Shown here: positions 12,535 through 30,617 of the stretch, piece by piece
Layout: every line of letters begins with the position of its first letter
Numbering within the stretch: position 1 is the stretch's first letter
Assembly (NCBI GenBank): GCA_963966185.1
Contig: CAWZYM010000253.1
Location: 1-64,000 of the forward strand
Source: Rhabditoides inermis
Taxonomy: Eukaryota; Nematoda; Chromadorea; Rhabditida; Rhabditidae
Length of the DNA stretch: 64,000 nt
Direction: 5' to 3'
The notes under the pieces: generated by a model
What the model was told of the DNA's origin: nothing
Databases searched by the model: none
Seen by the model: the letters and a program-made list of their open reading frames with translations, nothing else
Translations under genes and position numbers: made by a program

Positions 12535-12540
12535 AATAAA
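12535..12540 (+). terminator. AATAAA polyadenylation signal of PA2G4-like gene
   Basis: A perfect AATAAA, 212 bases after the stop codon, in AT-rich DNA. It is the first canonical signal after the coding region. Confidence 0.65.
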
Positions 12541-12677
12541 ACTTTAACACTGTTTTGTGTATTTGATGTAGAATGAATTAGTGTTTTTTTGGTAGTAAGA
12601 AAGGTGAACAGACTACTTGTTCTTTCACTAAATGTGACCTCTACGTGGTATGCGTTTATAGATTGCGTGTTCAGGCT

Positions 12678-12828
12678 CGTTTATACTCCTGCGACAGTCG
12701 TTGCGACAATGCACAAAACACAAATATCGAGTTCTTTTTTGTCGCAGCGACAAGTGAGGGTCAGCTCTTATTCACATATTATGATACGCAGTTACTGCTG
12801 CTACAAAACTGTCGCAGGAGTATAAACG
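12678..12828. mobile_element. Small MITE-like element with 20-bp perfect inverted ends
   Basis: The ends 12678-12697 and 12809-12828 are perfect inverted copies (CGTTTATACTCCTGCGACAG). The interior has no open frame. The size (151 bp) and position just behind a gene are typical of miniature inverted-repeat transposable elements. No clear target duplication is visible. Confidence 0.7.
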
Positions 12829-13017
12829 CGCCTTTCGTTGTGCCGACCGTTATTACGTTATCGATCGTTGTGCCGAAGTTCAAATAATAGTAGATCAAAG
12901 TTTTCGCGCCTTTTTTTCTAATTGCGCCATCCTACGCGTAGCTCCTATGGTCCTTTCTCACCAGTCATTCAGTCAATCAGTTAGACTAACAACTCACAAC
13001 TCAATCCCGACATCCCA

Positions 13018-16364
<3,347 letters not shown>

Positions 16365-17220
16365 GCTCTCTCTCTTTCTCTGTGGGCAAAAGATGCACTC
16401 TCTGCCACCGCATCCAGTGATGCTTATTCGAGCTTGAGTCTGCCCTGAGTAATTTGAGTGCTAGCATCAGCCGCGAACGTTATTGGATTCGTTGAATCTT
16501 CATGATTCCCTGCGTGGACGCGAGTCCGAATCGTAGTCCTTTTGGTTTTCTGTAGTATCGTTACACTTGTGATTTGGCTTTATTGTACCGTGTTATCTCA
16601 TTCCCATTTTTCCATTATGCTCGCGAGTCGCTGTGCCATTTGAAGCTTGAGTGAGATTTTTTCAAATGTTTTACGCTATAAATATGTTTTTTTTTTCATA
16701 AAGTAGAGTCTCACATGTATTCACGCACTGAAGCGAGACGAGATTAGAAATTATATGAACATCGGAGCGGCTGAATAGTGATTATTTGATGAGAACTCAT
16801 TCAGACGGAATAGGGTTTCGATTTCTTGAAGAGTACGGCTACTGTGAAATGAGTGAGGGGATTTAACAACTAAAGCGAATATGAAATATACTGACAAAGC
16901 GTGAATGTGGTAGGCGTTCGCGAAGCGGACAGCTGTTATCGATCCGAAGCCGAGCCAGTGTCAGGAGAGAGAGTGAATGCGGGAGGGAGGGGGTGGGACC
17001 TGCTGCTCTGCTGCCAGCCGTCTCGCTCATTGCTTGCTGACCACTCGCCGGTCACTCCGTAAACCCAATTGCCCAAGTTGCGTTTCCAGTTGATTACGTG
17101 TTGTGTCTTCCCGCGGTTTCTGCTCTATTCTCTCGAGTTTATCGCTATAGCCGGAGGAAGCGAGGCACGTTTTGGTGCGAGCGCCGGCAGATCGATAGAA
17201 GGAGGGAGGTGCCTGGGGCT
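16365..17220. other. Intergenic DNA between P450 and unc-24
   Basis: 3' untranslated region of the P450 and promoter or 5' untranslated region of unc-24. No gene is recognised. A stretch near 17065 faintly resembles a spliced leader but does not match it. Confidence 0.6.
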
Positions 17221-19131
17221 ATGTCGACGCGGGTGCGCTACTCGGCACTCGCCCAGACAGACGACGAGGAAGACAGCTGGAGAGGCAGCAGCAGCGGCGG
17301 CGGCGGCGGAGGGGCAGGCATGGACTCCACATACGCACAGTGAGTCAGGACGCGAACGCGCGGCAGGCTGGCCACTAGCCACCACGCTTGCATCCGATCT
17401 CATTCATAGATTATCAGAGCACTCTCAAACAGATTGTTCTTAGTGTAACGTCACTTCTGTAGTGTTTACTGTAATCTGTAATACGTTTGTACTTGAGGAT
17501 ACAAAAGAATTCTCGAAGAAATGTTGGGTGGACGGTGTAATTCGATATGCTCACTTCAGGGAAGCATTCGGTTCTTCTGGCTTCGAGTTCGGAACGGAGC
17601 CGGGCACGTTCCAGTCGGCATTCACGTATGCCAACTACAATGACCTCGACAACATGGGATACGCGGCGCCCAAGAGGTGAGAAAAAGAAACAGCTGTATG
17701 TTCTATTTGTGGCTTCGAATGATCTGTATTTTCTGAACCAGCTGTTTTTCTTTCTTTCTTGAAATTACGGGTTCTGACATGTGAGGCAAAATTCCTCTTC
17801 TGTTTTGTACATGTTTTGCTTGTCACATTTGTTTGAGTCTGAGTGAATGGAAATGTCTGAAGGGAGTGAAATGGTTGTTTTGAACATGTCATTGGAATAT
17901 TCAAACCCTGTATTTGAGATGCGCTATACAAAGGATGTGATAGGGAATACTATTACTTCACGAGCACGACTAATTGTTTTGTGACTACCCTGAGACCCCC
18001 CATCTGAAACTGCTTACATGTTTGTTTGTTAGTGTAAACGTTGTCATATTGACACGGAAGAACCCTCCACTGGATCATTTTCGCGGATACTGTTCCTATA
18101 TGAATGAGAGTATAGCGTGTTGCAACGCATGGAATCATTTTCTTGAGTGTCTCTCCCCCAATCTAATCGGAAATGCATAGGATGACCCAGCGTGAATGGA
18201 TCTGTCGCATGCCATGCGAACAGACACTCCGAGATAGAGAGATTGATAGAGTGAGAGAGAGACTGCCTTCTCCGTTATTCCATTACGCTTAATTGTGCGA
18301 GTGTACGTTGTGGTTCGAGAAGAGACGAAAGAATGTCTCTTCACGCGACTATGGGAAGTGGGCCCCCGAGAAAAGGGAAAGAAGAAGGAAGAAGGAAGGA
18401 GAGATATGACATCCGGGCTTCGTTTGACGCAGAGTTGCTCCGATTGAGGCAATTCTGAATAACGAGATGGAACGAAAGAGACTAGTGGAGAGACCAACTA
18501 GTCTTTACTTCCAATGCGAATGAATAATGAGTGATGCGAGAGACGAGGAGTGCTCTAAACAAGACCATTCTGCGCGGTGCCAGTGTTCGGTGTGAATCAG
18601 CGGACTGATGGAACATCTCTTGTGTGCAGTGTGCACTAGTGCCAAACAATACGAAACGATTCAAAGTTACTCTGATATAAGTAATCAAAGTAATAGGCTA
18701 TGTTGAATCAAATAGGAATAGGTTCCGGCTAACAGGAAAGGAATGTATGACAAAAAACTATAACCATAGAGTGGTTTTAGGTACGGTTACTCTGCGTCAA
18801 AGACGACGGGCAACCGGTTCAACCGCTTCACCTACTCGCGCGACTTCGAAGACAGCGATGACGAGGAGAGAGAGCCCCTGAATGCACTCGAGAAAGTGAG
18901 CGGACTCTTTATTTCGACGTCTGATCAGGATTATTGTTCATCTTTGTGTTTTTGAAAAAAAGATAATGAGAGAAGCACAACTTACTACTCCCACAAGTGG
19001 GAACGTCAATAGTCTATAGTAACTGTTTCCTAAAACGTATTCTCTTGCAGCTCATCTTCGCGTTTTCCATCATTCTCGTCGTGCTCACCATGCCGTTCTC
19101 GCTACTTTTCACTCTCAAGGTGAATGCTCAA

Positions 19132-19180
<49 letters not shown>

Positions 19181-19223
19181 TCTCTCTCTCTCTCTCCCTC
19201 TCTCTCCCTCTTTCTTTTGCCTC

Positions 19224-19272
<49 letters not shown>

Positions 19273-19834
19273 TCTCTTCCTCTCTCTTTCTTTTGCCTCC
19301 TCTCTCTCTTTCTCTTTCTCTCTTTCGTTTTCTCTCTTTCGTTTTCTCTCTTTCGTTTTCTCTCCTCCTCTCTTCTCTCAACCACATACTCGTCCAGTTC
19401 GTCTCCTCCACTGAGCGCATGGTGGTGCTTCGTCTGGGGCGGGCGCAGAAGCCGCGCGGTCCGGGCACGGCCCTGGTCATCCCCTGCATCGACCACCACT
19501 ACAAGGTCGACACCCGCGTCACCGCATTCAACGTGCCCCCGCTGCAGGCGAGTCTGGCTATAGAAAAAAATTAACTGACAATACACGATGAATTCTTCAG
19601 ATCTGTAAACAAGAGTGAGAAGTATACTCTATATACGGTATTTTTTCTCCTTTCTCTGCCAGAGCGCGGTCGCGTGCCTTCCCCTGTTATTCCCCCGATC
19701 CCTGCGTGAACAATGTAAGGTGTATAACGTGTGATGTGTAGATCATCACCGCCGACCGCGGTCTGATCGAGATCGGAGCGGTGGTGTACCTGCGTATCCG
19801 GGACGTCGTGTCGGCAGTGTGCGGCGTCAAGGTG

Positions 19835-19882
<48 letters not shown>

Positions 19883-21447
19883 AATTCTCGTTCTCACTCT
19901 ATATTCTCTTGAGCGTAAGCCACCTGTTCAGGACCGCAACAACTCTACTCGCACGTTGGCGAGCACTCTGCTGTACCGCTACGTGAACAAGAAGAGGGTG
20001 TGCGAGATCAGCAACAGCAACACGAGACGCATCATGGCAGAGGCACTCAAGGTGGGAGTCGTACTATCTGTTACCAACCTATTTGTAGAACATAAGAATA
20101 AGATGGGGTGACATATTAAGCGTGATATGCTGACTGAATAGATGAGCATGCTTGTCAAGTGGGAAGCCGGAAGAAACACGGCAAACAACCAAAGAGTAGT
20201 AGTAAACAGACTGAGTCATTCTTATGTGTAGTGTAGACTCATACTCATAATTAGATCTAATATTTACTATATGTTTCTGTAAGGATTTCAAGCATTTATA
20301 AGTATCGCCTCGTTCATGCACAACAGAGTAAATGATGGATTTGTAGGAAGAGCTTGGTGGTTTCACGTCTCAGTTCGGCGTCGAAATCACTAACATCGAC
20401 ATGTCAGAAGTTAAGGTAGGCTGATTTGCAATAGTTTCTCCATATTCGATAGTTCAGATCATTTGCCCGGCAGAAAACGAGACGGAAAAGAAAGACGTAA
20501 ATCACACAACTTTTTCGTTGCTTTTTCGCACTCACTGGCGATTTGAACAGCAATGCGCACAAAAGGAGAAAAAAGATAACTTGTGCACGAGAAACGAACA
20601 AGCGCAACAGAAAAAACTCAAATTATTAGTTTGTTTTGTATAGGTGCTGAAGGACGGGGAGAACATGGCGATGGCGGCTCTCGGGGCGGTCGCCAAATCA
20701 GACGTCGGACAACAAATGTGGAGCGTCTTCGAGCCACACGTCAAGGAAATTATGAAGGTAACCACACATGTGACATACATATCTACTCTATGCTCCGTAC
20801 ATTTCACATGCATGATAGACTTGAGACTTCGAATGTTTGAGTTTGTTTGAGTCTAGAAATAGGTTCCTGAATATGAATATCCTATCGGAACAAACGCAAC
20901 TGTTGTTTTGTGCAGGAGTCGCAGTCGTCGCAGTCTCTGGCGACGGAGTCGTCGACTTCGACGGACACCCCGCAGTGCTCGCGCTTCTCCAGCCAGTCGA
21001 CCGCCCTCGCCGCGTGCGATGTCGACATCGACAGGTGACACGCACTCACTCACCACTCACTCAACTCGCGTTGCAGACTGATCACCCACATCAACCTGGC
21101 CATTGACCCGGTGCTCACACGACTTGTCTCCAAGGTGTTCCAGGTATGTGCTAGCAACGGTTCTCAGCTACCACTAAGGTGTCAAACAAAAAAAGGGAGT
21201 TGACAGTGAGATTGACAGGTGAATCTGCGCGACTCGGATCCGTTCTACATCGATCTGCGACACGGCCAGGGCGTGTGCCAGCGAGGCGAGGCGACCTGTC
21301 CTGATGTCGTATTCGACGTAGAGCCAAGTGAGTTCTCTCTCTCTCCCTCTTTCATCCGCGACTTGCAGGTGTGTTCGCGTCGATGCTTCGCAAGGAGGTG
21401 TCGCCAGTGAACGCCTACATGTCCGGCACACTCAAAGTGCGCGTCAT

Positions 21448-21491
<44 letters not shown>

Positions 21492-21593
21492 TCTCTTTCT
21501 CTTTCTCAGCTTCTCCTATTGCAGGTGGTTGGTTCTATGTCTGACGCGATGTCTCTGAAGCATCTCGTCGAGAGAGTGGCGGATATCTTGTAG
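17221..21593 (+). CDS. unc-24: UNC-24: stomatin-like protein with C-terminal SCP2 domain
   Basis: Spliced protein of 464 residues. Exons: 17221-17339, 17560-17676, 18781-18895, 19051-19119, 19398-19547, 19742-19831, 19932-20051, 20347-20415, 20644-20757, 20916-21034, 21077-21143, 21219-21327, 21369-21436, 21525-21593. Related to human STOML1. In C. elegans, UNC-24 sits in the membrane with MEC-2 and the MEC-4 channel in touch neurons and is also needed for normal movement. Order: acidic, serine- and glycine-rich N terminus; hydrophobic hairpin at about 118-140; stomatin/PHB domain (about 141-300, with STERMVVLRLGR and ITADRGLIEIGAVVYLRI); a Ser/Thr-rich linker (exon 10); and an SCP2 lipid-transfer domain at about 365-464 (DPFYIDLRHGQG, then MSGTLKVVGSMSDAMSLKHL). 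The intron after 19547 starts with GC instead of GT. Several introns are packed with CT repeats. Confidence 0.94.
19548..19741 (+). other. GC-AG intron of unc-24
   Basis: The exon ends CTGCAG at 19547 and the intron begins GCGAGT, not GT. The acceptor TGTAG at 19741 keeps the frame. No usable GT lies nearby in frame. Strong exon-end match (CAG) is the usual context for GC donors. Confidence 0.75.
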
Positions 21594-21725
21594 TTCCATT
21601 ACACTTCGCATTCCATTTCCCCTATTTGCCGCCATCCACGGGTCCTTCTATACCAATACACTACTAATACTTTAATACACCACTCCGATTATATTGCGTG
21701 TGCCTCGTGTCACTACTGTACTTCC

Positions 21726-21731
21726 AATAAA
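21726..21731 (+). terminator. AATAAA polyadenylation signal of unc-24
   Basis: A perfect AATAAA, 133 bases after the unc-24 stop codon. Confidence 0.7.
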
Positions 21732-23611
21732 ATGTCTAGGGCGTGTGTTTCATGATCATTGGTAAGTGTTTGAAAAGTGGCGTGCAAGAAGCGATTGGGC
21801 AGCAAGAAGATTTTGAAGAGAACGGCATTCCCAGAAGGCACTCAGCACCACGGCACCACAGAAAAGTGGAGAGGACATGTGCAGGCGGGTATCGGCAAGC
21901 AACGAATAGCGAGAACGAGTACGAGAGACAGGAGAGAAAGTTTTTTTCACTACGATGAAAATCATACTAGAAGTTTGGGTATCAAAAATTGATTCCATCA
22001 GAACTACGTTAATCATTTTCATGGCGAAGTTAGATATAACCGATTGAATATATAACTGAACATATATATTATATAACCGATTGAAAATGAAGAAAAATGA
22101 GCGGTGTAGTGTAGTGTAGTGTAGTGCGCTGTGAAGATGTCATAGTGGTCTGCGTTTCTACGAAACCAGTATACCCGGGCGCGGAACCATTACATTATCT
22201 GATCCGTAAACTAGCCACAATATCATTCATGAGGCTTTCGAAAACGGGAGACCCATTACAATTAAGTAATTGAGTGCGATATTGTATACTAACCGCTTTG
22301 AATCAGAGTAGAGTTTTGAACCAACAGGATAGCGTAGAGATCCAGAGTATCTTGTACCTGAACACGAACTTGACAAGGTTATAAACAGTGTTTACCATAA
22401 ATTACGGGTAAGAAACGGGAACGAGCTGCCCGAAACAGTAGTGACGTGCTCTTCCCTCTCAACTTTCAAAATCGCCCGGAGTAAATTTGATTTGTATATA
22501 CTAAGCGCGAAACTAGCTCAGCATTTTCGGAGCAAAAAATTGTCGTGCTCTAATTGGCACCGTACGACAGGCGTTCATCTCTATTCCGCTGTGCCTACAT
22601 GTCCACGTGGCGCAGTGGTACGCTCTCGCTTGGCAAGAAGCGGCCCGAGGGTTCGACTCTTGGTACCCACGCAATGTTTTGTCAAAATGAAAACATCATT
22701 CAGTGGGTGCTGTTCTTTGTCTAACAACCCTAATGTCTTTTGTGAAAAGAGTGGAACTCATTGGCGGCCCTACTATCGTCACGGTATCTCAAACATCCCC
22801 CTCTCTTGATTTGTTCGGTGACTGATTCGTATCTATTGTTGTTATTATCATATTTTCGTGTTCTTTTCTCGCTCAAATTTTGTTTTGCTTTTTCACATTA
22901 TTTCGATTAGAGATAAATGGGTATCACTCCTCAGACTTTAGACCCGACCCAATACCACTCGAAATTGAAGAAACAAATGGAAATGGAAATTCACGTTTAC
23001 GATGTACAATATTTTTAATCAACCGGAACCATGAAATGTCGTCATTATTACCATTTTCATAAGTTTTTGGAAAGAAAAACTCCGAAAATTTAAAAATTTC
23101 CTGAGAGGTCTCGACACGAATTAAGGGCAAATACACGTGTGTGCACCGCCCAATAGAGCGAACGCCCCGCCCACCGGTCATCTGGTGACTGTTTGAATCT
23201 ATCTGGTTTCGATTTTTGTTCCCTTCTGCACTTCTGAACAGTTTGTTCTAGATTTCATTCATTCACATTTGTTGAATTTTCATCACTCTATCGGTCACAT
23301 TCGCTTTGTACAAGTTCGTTGATAATATGACAGTTTCTTCCGTTGTTTGATTGTTTGTTTTGCTAACTTTTCTATTATTTTTCTATATTGATATCATTTT
23401 TGTTCAGTTTGAGTATGGTTTATCACTTTCTTTCGTTTTTTGAATTCTAAGTAGGTTTCCTATCGTTGTATAGTCGCGTGCTCCTCAGCTGTTCTCGTTG
23501 ATTTGATGACTCACCTTGCCGGTAGATTCTACCGGGTAGATGTGTCATTCTCTTTAGTTTTTGATCTCACTGTTCATTGTTGCGGTTACAGGTGTTGAAT
23601 CTTGCGTCAGA
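21732..23611. other. Gene-free interval between unc-24 and the Arf gene
   Basis: AT-rich, with a short TAGTG tandem run near 22107 and one tRNA-derived SINE (22600-22800). No coding exon is recognised. The acceptor-like TTACAG at 23591 may be a 5' untranslated intron end or a trans-splice site for the Arf gene. Confidence 0.6.
22600..22800 (+). mobile_element. tRNA(Ala)-like SINE
   Basis: An A-box-like TGGCGCAGTGG and a B box GGTTCGACTC lie about 43 bases apart, around a stem that recalls tRNA-Ala (CTCTCGCTTGGCAAG). It cannot fold as a full tRNA, and a tail with TTTTGTCAAAATGAAAACATC follows. The same tail occurs near 33390 and 57165, so this is a dispersed SINE family. Confidence 0.65.
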
Positions 23612-25561
<1,950 letters not shown>

Positions 25562-26262
25562 GCTCCCCTCCCCTCACCATCCCTCCTCTAACTTATTGCA
25601 CTATGTCCCTCTGTTTGACCATTGGCGGTCCGGCTGCCTTGCCGGGTGCCTCGCGGCTATCGTGATTGATTGATTTGATTGTGGGCGGAGAGAGTTGCTC
25701 TCTGGTTTCTTGTTCTTTTTTCTTACTACACAGATTATGATTTGATGACACGGTGGAAGTGTGTATACATGGCGTTGTTCCTCGGTTTTATCCCCTTACG
25801 TATAATGAATTTTTTTATAAGAAATACATTAGTGCGATGAGTTTTCTACGTGGAGTTTGGAGTTGACTAATGGGGGCAGGAATGAATAAGAAATCGGGAT
25901 CGGGGAACGAAAGGGAAGGGAATTGGGTCAAACAGTCAACAGGGACCCTGAAAACAGTGGATACCGATGCACTCTGGTTTCGTGATCGTGATGTGTACGA
26001 AATAATAAAACGAGATTGTTATATGAAACATGAAACAGTGATCACGAATAAAGTACTCATAGATGATCATTTTATTAGCGGAAAGCTGCTCGTGATAACT
26101 TTGAACCCTAACGTGAGATGCAATGTCATCGTGCAGGTAGTGCAACAGCGCAACATCAGCGAGATTGCACCGTACACTGTTTGAGCGCTCATAAGTCAGT
26201 AATCAGACAAGTGTTCGAGTAGTCTAGGTATTAGCACTCTGTGTTTGGTTGGGTTTTCATGA

Positions 26263-26268
26263 TTTATT
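26263..26268 (-). terminator. AATAAA polyadenylation signal of mec-17
   Basis: AATAAA on the minus strand, about 100 bases after the mec-17 stop codon. mec-17 and the Arf gene converge, with about 800 bp between their stop codons. Confidence 0.65.
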
Positions 26269-26366
26269 CCAGACGCGGACGGCAGCGTTTACAATTACAA
26301 AACAATCGAGTCGGACATAAGGGCTAGAGTAGTGGGTGGAATCGGTGATGAAAAAGGTGGCGTCTT

Positions 26367-27634
26367 TCACCAAAGCGGGTTTGAGGAGAGAATGTGCGCC
26401 TTGCGACACTTGGCCTGAAACGAGATGCATTCTCTCTCTCTCTCTCCCTCTCTCTCTCTCTCCCATACCTGATGTGCGCGGTTCGCCAATGTTCCGCCAG
26501 TGGTGTGATCGGGCTCAACGGGAGCGGCCATAGCGCCGCCCTGAAAGTGTTCATTGCGATGGACTGCTGAGTATGATGTGTGCCTCGCCTTGCTGGGGTG
26601 TCCGGAGACTGCCTGTGCGAGCCAGCGCGTGCCGGTGGCTCCGGAGCCGAGTCGGCGGGGCGTCATCGGACGAGACCAGCCCTCCGGAGCCGGCGCGTCT
26701 GCAACTCACACTAGTTTTCTCGCATTCAGCGTTTTCCTTGCACCATTTAACACACAAGTGAGTATGTGGTGAAACCTATTCCTATCCTCACCCTGGTCGT
26801 CCTTGCTGGGCGGAGCGATGCCTGCGAACAGCTCGGGGAAGACGACGAAGTTGGTGTTCTGCCAGTTTGGCTTCACCAGTCCGTACTTCTGTCCCACGAA
26901 GCCCAGCAGGGTGACCGTCGGGTTGTCCAGCGCGATCTGCACACACACCACTTTTTTCCTTTCCTTTCATGCACTTGGTGAAAAGTAAAGGACACGATCA
27001 ATCATCTGACTCTACCGATGAGAAGTATACTATGACAAAAAAGTTTCGAGTAAATAAAGTGTATCCATGGCCGCGTAATTATTCAATGCCTGCTTCTTCT
27101 ATCAAACATTTGCTGAAATCTACAGCGCCACAGCGCCTACAGCGCCGAATGCTGAATCGTCATGGAGAGAAATTATGTTTTCTTGGGCGGAGCTGACCTG
27201 ATGGGGCTCGACGTGCTCGTTGTGCATCATGTAGTCGAAGATGGCACGGCCATGGCCCTAGAGAGACACACACTCAACGAGGAACATACAGACACGCACT
27301 CACCTTCCTCTGGTACGAGTAGTGCACGTAGAAGTCGAGCAGACACAGCACCTGGAAGGGAAGCGATAGAGAGAGAGAGAACGTGTCAACTTCCCACCTC
27401 TCCCTCGTACGTCTGCTGATCGACGTCGTAGAGGAATAGCTTCTTGTTGCCGACCTTGCAGAATCCAATCAGCACCGACACGTTGCGCTCCCTGCAACGC
27501 GGTCACAGTCGCATGCGCCAATACACAGCATCCGCGCACACTCACTCATCGAACTCCCACGCCAGGTAGACAGTGTTCTCGCTGGTGATCAGCTTCTCGC
27601 AAGAGGTGAGCGGCTGGCGCACCTGCGAGAAGAC

Positions 27635-27665
<31 letters not shown>

Positions 27666-27775
27666 CCCTCTCTCTCTCTCTCCCTCTCCCTCTCCCTCTC
27701 CCTCTCCCTCTCCCTCTCCCTCTCCCTCTCCCTCTCCCTCTCCCTCTCCCTCTCCCTCTCCCTCTCCCTCTCCCT

Positions 27776-27807
<32 letters not shown>

Positions 27808-28311
27808 CCCCTCTCTCTCTCTCTCCCCCTCCCTCTCTCTCTGCCTCTCTCTCCGCACCTGCATTGCCTGCGCGGATAGCCTCGCCAGATCGTCGATAGC
27901 CTTGTAAAGGCCCTTGTGCCTAAAGTTATTTTTTGGCTTTCTCATTCTCATCTCATTCCCTATTTACTCTTTATGTTGCAAACGTCTTTCCATGTTCCAG
28001 TATCTATGTATGAAGTCTGTTGTCAATAATGGTCAGAGCCGAAAATGACGCGTAAGCACAAAAATCAACCTATCAAAGTGATAAACAGTGATAGTGACAG
28101 TGATAAACAAACAGTCATTAGACACTCACAATGTTATAGCATCTATGAATCATACTGTGCATGATATGGACACAATGACAATGTCTTCAAACTACTGGGA
28201 TGAGGCGCAAGAAAGTGCTGATGTGACTGACTGTAGCTGCTTGACCCTCATCGGGTCGAGGCGGACGATGTTCGGTCCGAGGATCGGACGCAGGTCGGCC
28301 TTCACCTCCAT
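26367..28311 (-). CDS. mec-17: MEC-17: alpha-tubulin N-acetyltransferase
   Basis: Spliced protein of 280 residues (C. elegans MEC-17 is about 262). Exons, 5' to 3': 28311-28232, 27919-27859, 27622-27546, 27491-27398, 27351-27304, 27257-27198, 26936-26792, 26698-26469, 26414-26367. The enzyme acetylates Lys40 of alpha-tubulin inside microtubules and is needed in touch neurons. The GNAT domain covers about 1-190. Seen here: [13 protein letters not shown], the core [21 protein letters not shown] with the acetyl-CoA loop (QRKGHG), and VEPHQIALDNP. Cys107 and Asp144 sit where human ATAT1 has its catalytic Cys120 and Asp157. The C-terminal 90 residues are basic and low in similarity. One intron (27858-27623) is mostly GA repeat on the sense strand, including a long hexamer run. 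Confidence 0.94.
27641..27853. repeat. CT microsatellite with CCCTCT hexamer array in mec-17 intron
   Basis: A central run of about twenty CCCTCT hexamers is flanked by plain CT dinucleotides. It fills nearly all of the second mec-17 intron and reads as GA on the gene's sense strand. Confidence 0.9.
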
Positions 28312-29284
28312 CACTCACACACCTGCAACACACATTCGAGTCAGCTACGCAGCACTGGTCACAAATCTTTGATTTAGTTGGAGGTACGCAAACCAACCAC
28401 TGGGAACGTGCACTATCAAAGTGAAAGACATGACAGTATTGGAACACGCGCAAGCAGATGAGCAGAGCAGTCTTCGACCGAGCAGCGACTCCGACTGACT
28501 TCTCCTCGAAGGCGATTTCTCGCCTCTCCATGCCTCTCCTGATTCTCCACACTCTCTGCACGCGCGCATTCATCGCAGATGTCTCATCCATAGCTGATCA
28601 GTGGGTGCGAGGAGGTAAGGGAGGGAGGGAAGGGCTGTATTCATGTGGGATGCGCCTCCTTCGGGGAGATGGCTGGCATGCATTCGCGATGAAGGCATGT
28701 CCGAAGACGAGAGCCAGATACCGACGAGGAAGGGTTGTGTGGAAGGGTCACTGAAAAAAAACTGAGATACCGAGATGAGGGAGATGAGGGTTTTGCGAAA
28801 GAAAAAAAAACATATTTGTTGTTCGCACTTTTGTTTTTAACTTGGACCAGACAACACACGTGATCAAGAAAAAAACTGGTAAAACAACAAAACACGACCT
28901 TTTTTTTTGAAAGCAGCAAGAGATGATAGATGATTATTCACAAAGTTGCACTTTTCAAACGCGTACTCAAACCGATGAACAGTTAGCCTGGAACTGGGGA
29001 AACCACCTCGTAACGTAAGGAATCACGATGTCGTTTATATAGCGGCACTTTTAAGCTAGCTAGTTGGCCGTTTCTTACAGGACACACCAACAACTCCTTC
29101 GCATAGAAACAGAATCTCCCAACTTTAGAACTGCATCTGCACAGTTTCCCACTCACTCCAACATGTGAGCCCTTTGCAATTCACTCCATCCTTTTTCGGC
29201 TGCTCAGGAATAACGACAGTGATGCGAAGACGTAACAGGCGACCCCGATCCGGTTGCGCAGAGTCCGCTGCCGTCACTTGAGGT

Positions 29285-29315
<31 letters not shown>

Positions 29316-30617
29316 CTTCCCTCCCCCCTTTCCCCCTTTGTCTTTCTTTCCCCACATCACGTATCCGAATTTATCAACTATACTATAGCACTAATGCGCT
29401 ACTTGTGTTCCGTATCATAAGAAAAGGCATGTAGTCTAGTTTCTATCGACACGCCCCCTTTCCCTTTACTCCCATCCACCAACTCTTCCATTCTATGCAG
29501 CTCGGTAGGCAGGCTAGCGCCAATTCTGTGTATCAGCTGGTACCAAATGAAAACTGTGAAAATAACGTCGTATGATCACATCTGTTTCTGTCTCTTTGCA
29601 TACTGTGTCTCCAATCACCCCTTCCAATTTCCAACTCATCCGTTTCCCCTAATTTATCCTTCTCTCCTCCCTATCCTGCATACCTGAATTAACCGGCGTC
29701 CGACCTCGCAGTGTTCTCCAGAGCCATACGGATCTGAAACCACACCACATTGTTCAATCTTATCGTCATTCACCTATTAAGGAACAGTGGCGACTTATTT
29801 TTACTCAAAGTATTAAAAAAATTAACCTAACACATAACACATTTTGCAAATTTTGCGAAAGAACGACGATTCTGCGTTACTTACGAATCTGCCACTGCCA
29901 CGGTGGCAGACGAAAATTTGAATCACCCGCCAACGCTTCAATACTGCATGTTGGGGTCGGAGACATGGGCGCAAATGAACGGCGCATTTCCACTTGCTTC
30001 ATGGCTCAGTGCATGGGCGCTGCGTTGTGGCTCCCGAGCTTCGCGGGTTCGATTCCGGTCACCGCCAAGTGTTTTGCTCGTGTGAGAATGAGGATTTGTG
30101 GCAGGTTGTGGCAGAAATAAGTCGCCACGGTTCTCTCTTTGATCTCCGCGCGAAGAGCAGATAGAATGGACGCTGAACTTTCGTTTTTCACGTTAATGTT
30201 CTGATTTGAATATCCCAATCTCACCACATCACAATATACTCACTCCCCCTGAAAAGACACCGCCCCCTTCCACTTCATTCTTCTCACTCTGTTCCACACC
30301 CCGCAACCATGCCTGATGTCTCACAAAGAATACCGCCAATCCATCCAATCGCTGTGCTCTCCTGCCTCCAGGTCACACATGCCCACAGGCGACTTCATCC
30401 AGCGATGCCCGCGGTCACACCACTCCATCTCCCATCTGTGCAACTATGACTCGCCGCCGGTCACTCCATTCACACTCCTATACACAACGGCACTCTTGCA
30501 TCTCTCCGAAGACCTCGATTCCCCGCGGGCAATGAACAGACACGCCCACACAGAGCAGCCATATATGGGGACCATCGGGGTGCCATCATCACACCAATCC
30601 TCGCATATCAATCGACA
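28312..30617. other. Gene-free interval upstream of mec-17
   Basis: Likely includes the mec-17 promoter. It holds short A- and T-rich runs, a CT run at 29283-29310 and a tRNA-like SINE at 29990-30120. No coding exon is recognised on either strand. Confidence 0.55.
29990..30120 (+). mobile_element. tRNA-like SINE
   Basis: A tRNA-like block with a perfect B box GGTTCGATTCC near 30047 and an A-box-like segment about 40 bases ahead. No closed acceptor stem is visible, so it is taken as a SINE head and not as a working tRNA gene. Confidence 0.5.

Noticed and set aside
17062..17090. Spliced-leader RNA gene
   Set aside because: CCCAATTGCCCAAGTTGCG recalls part of SL1 but has several mismatches, no Sm site and no hairpins.
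22608..22680. Functional tRNA-Ala gene
   Set aside because: A and B boxes are present but the acceptor stem does not close and related heads recur with a shared non-tRNA tail, so it is a SINE.
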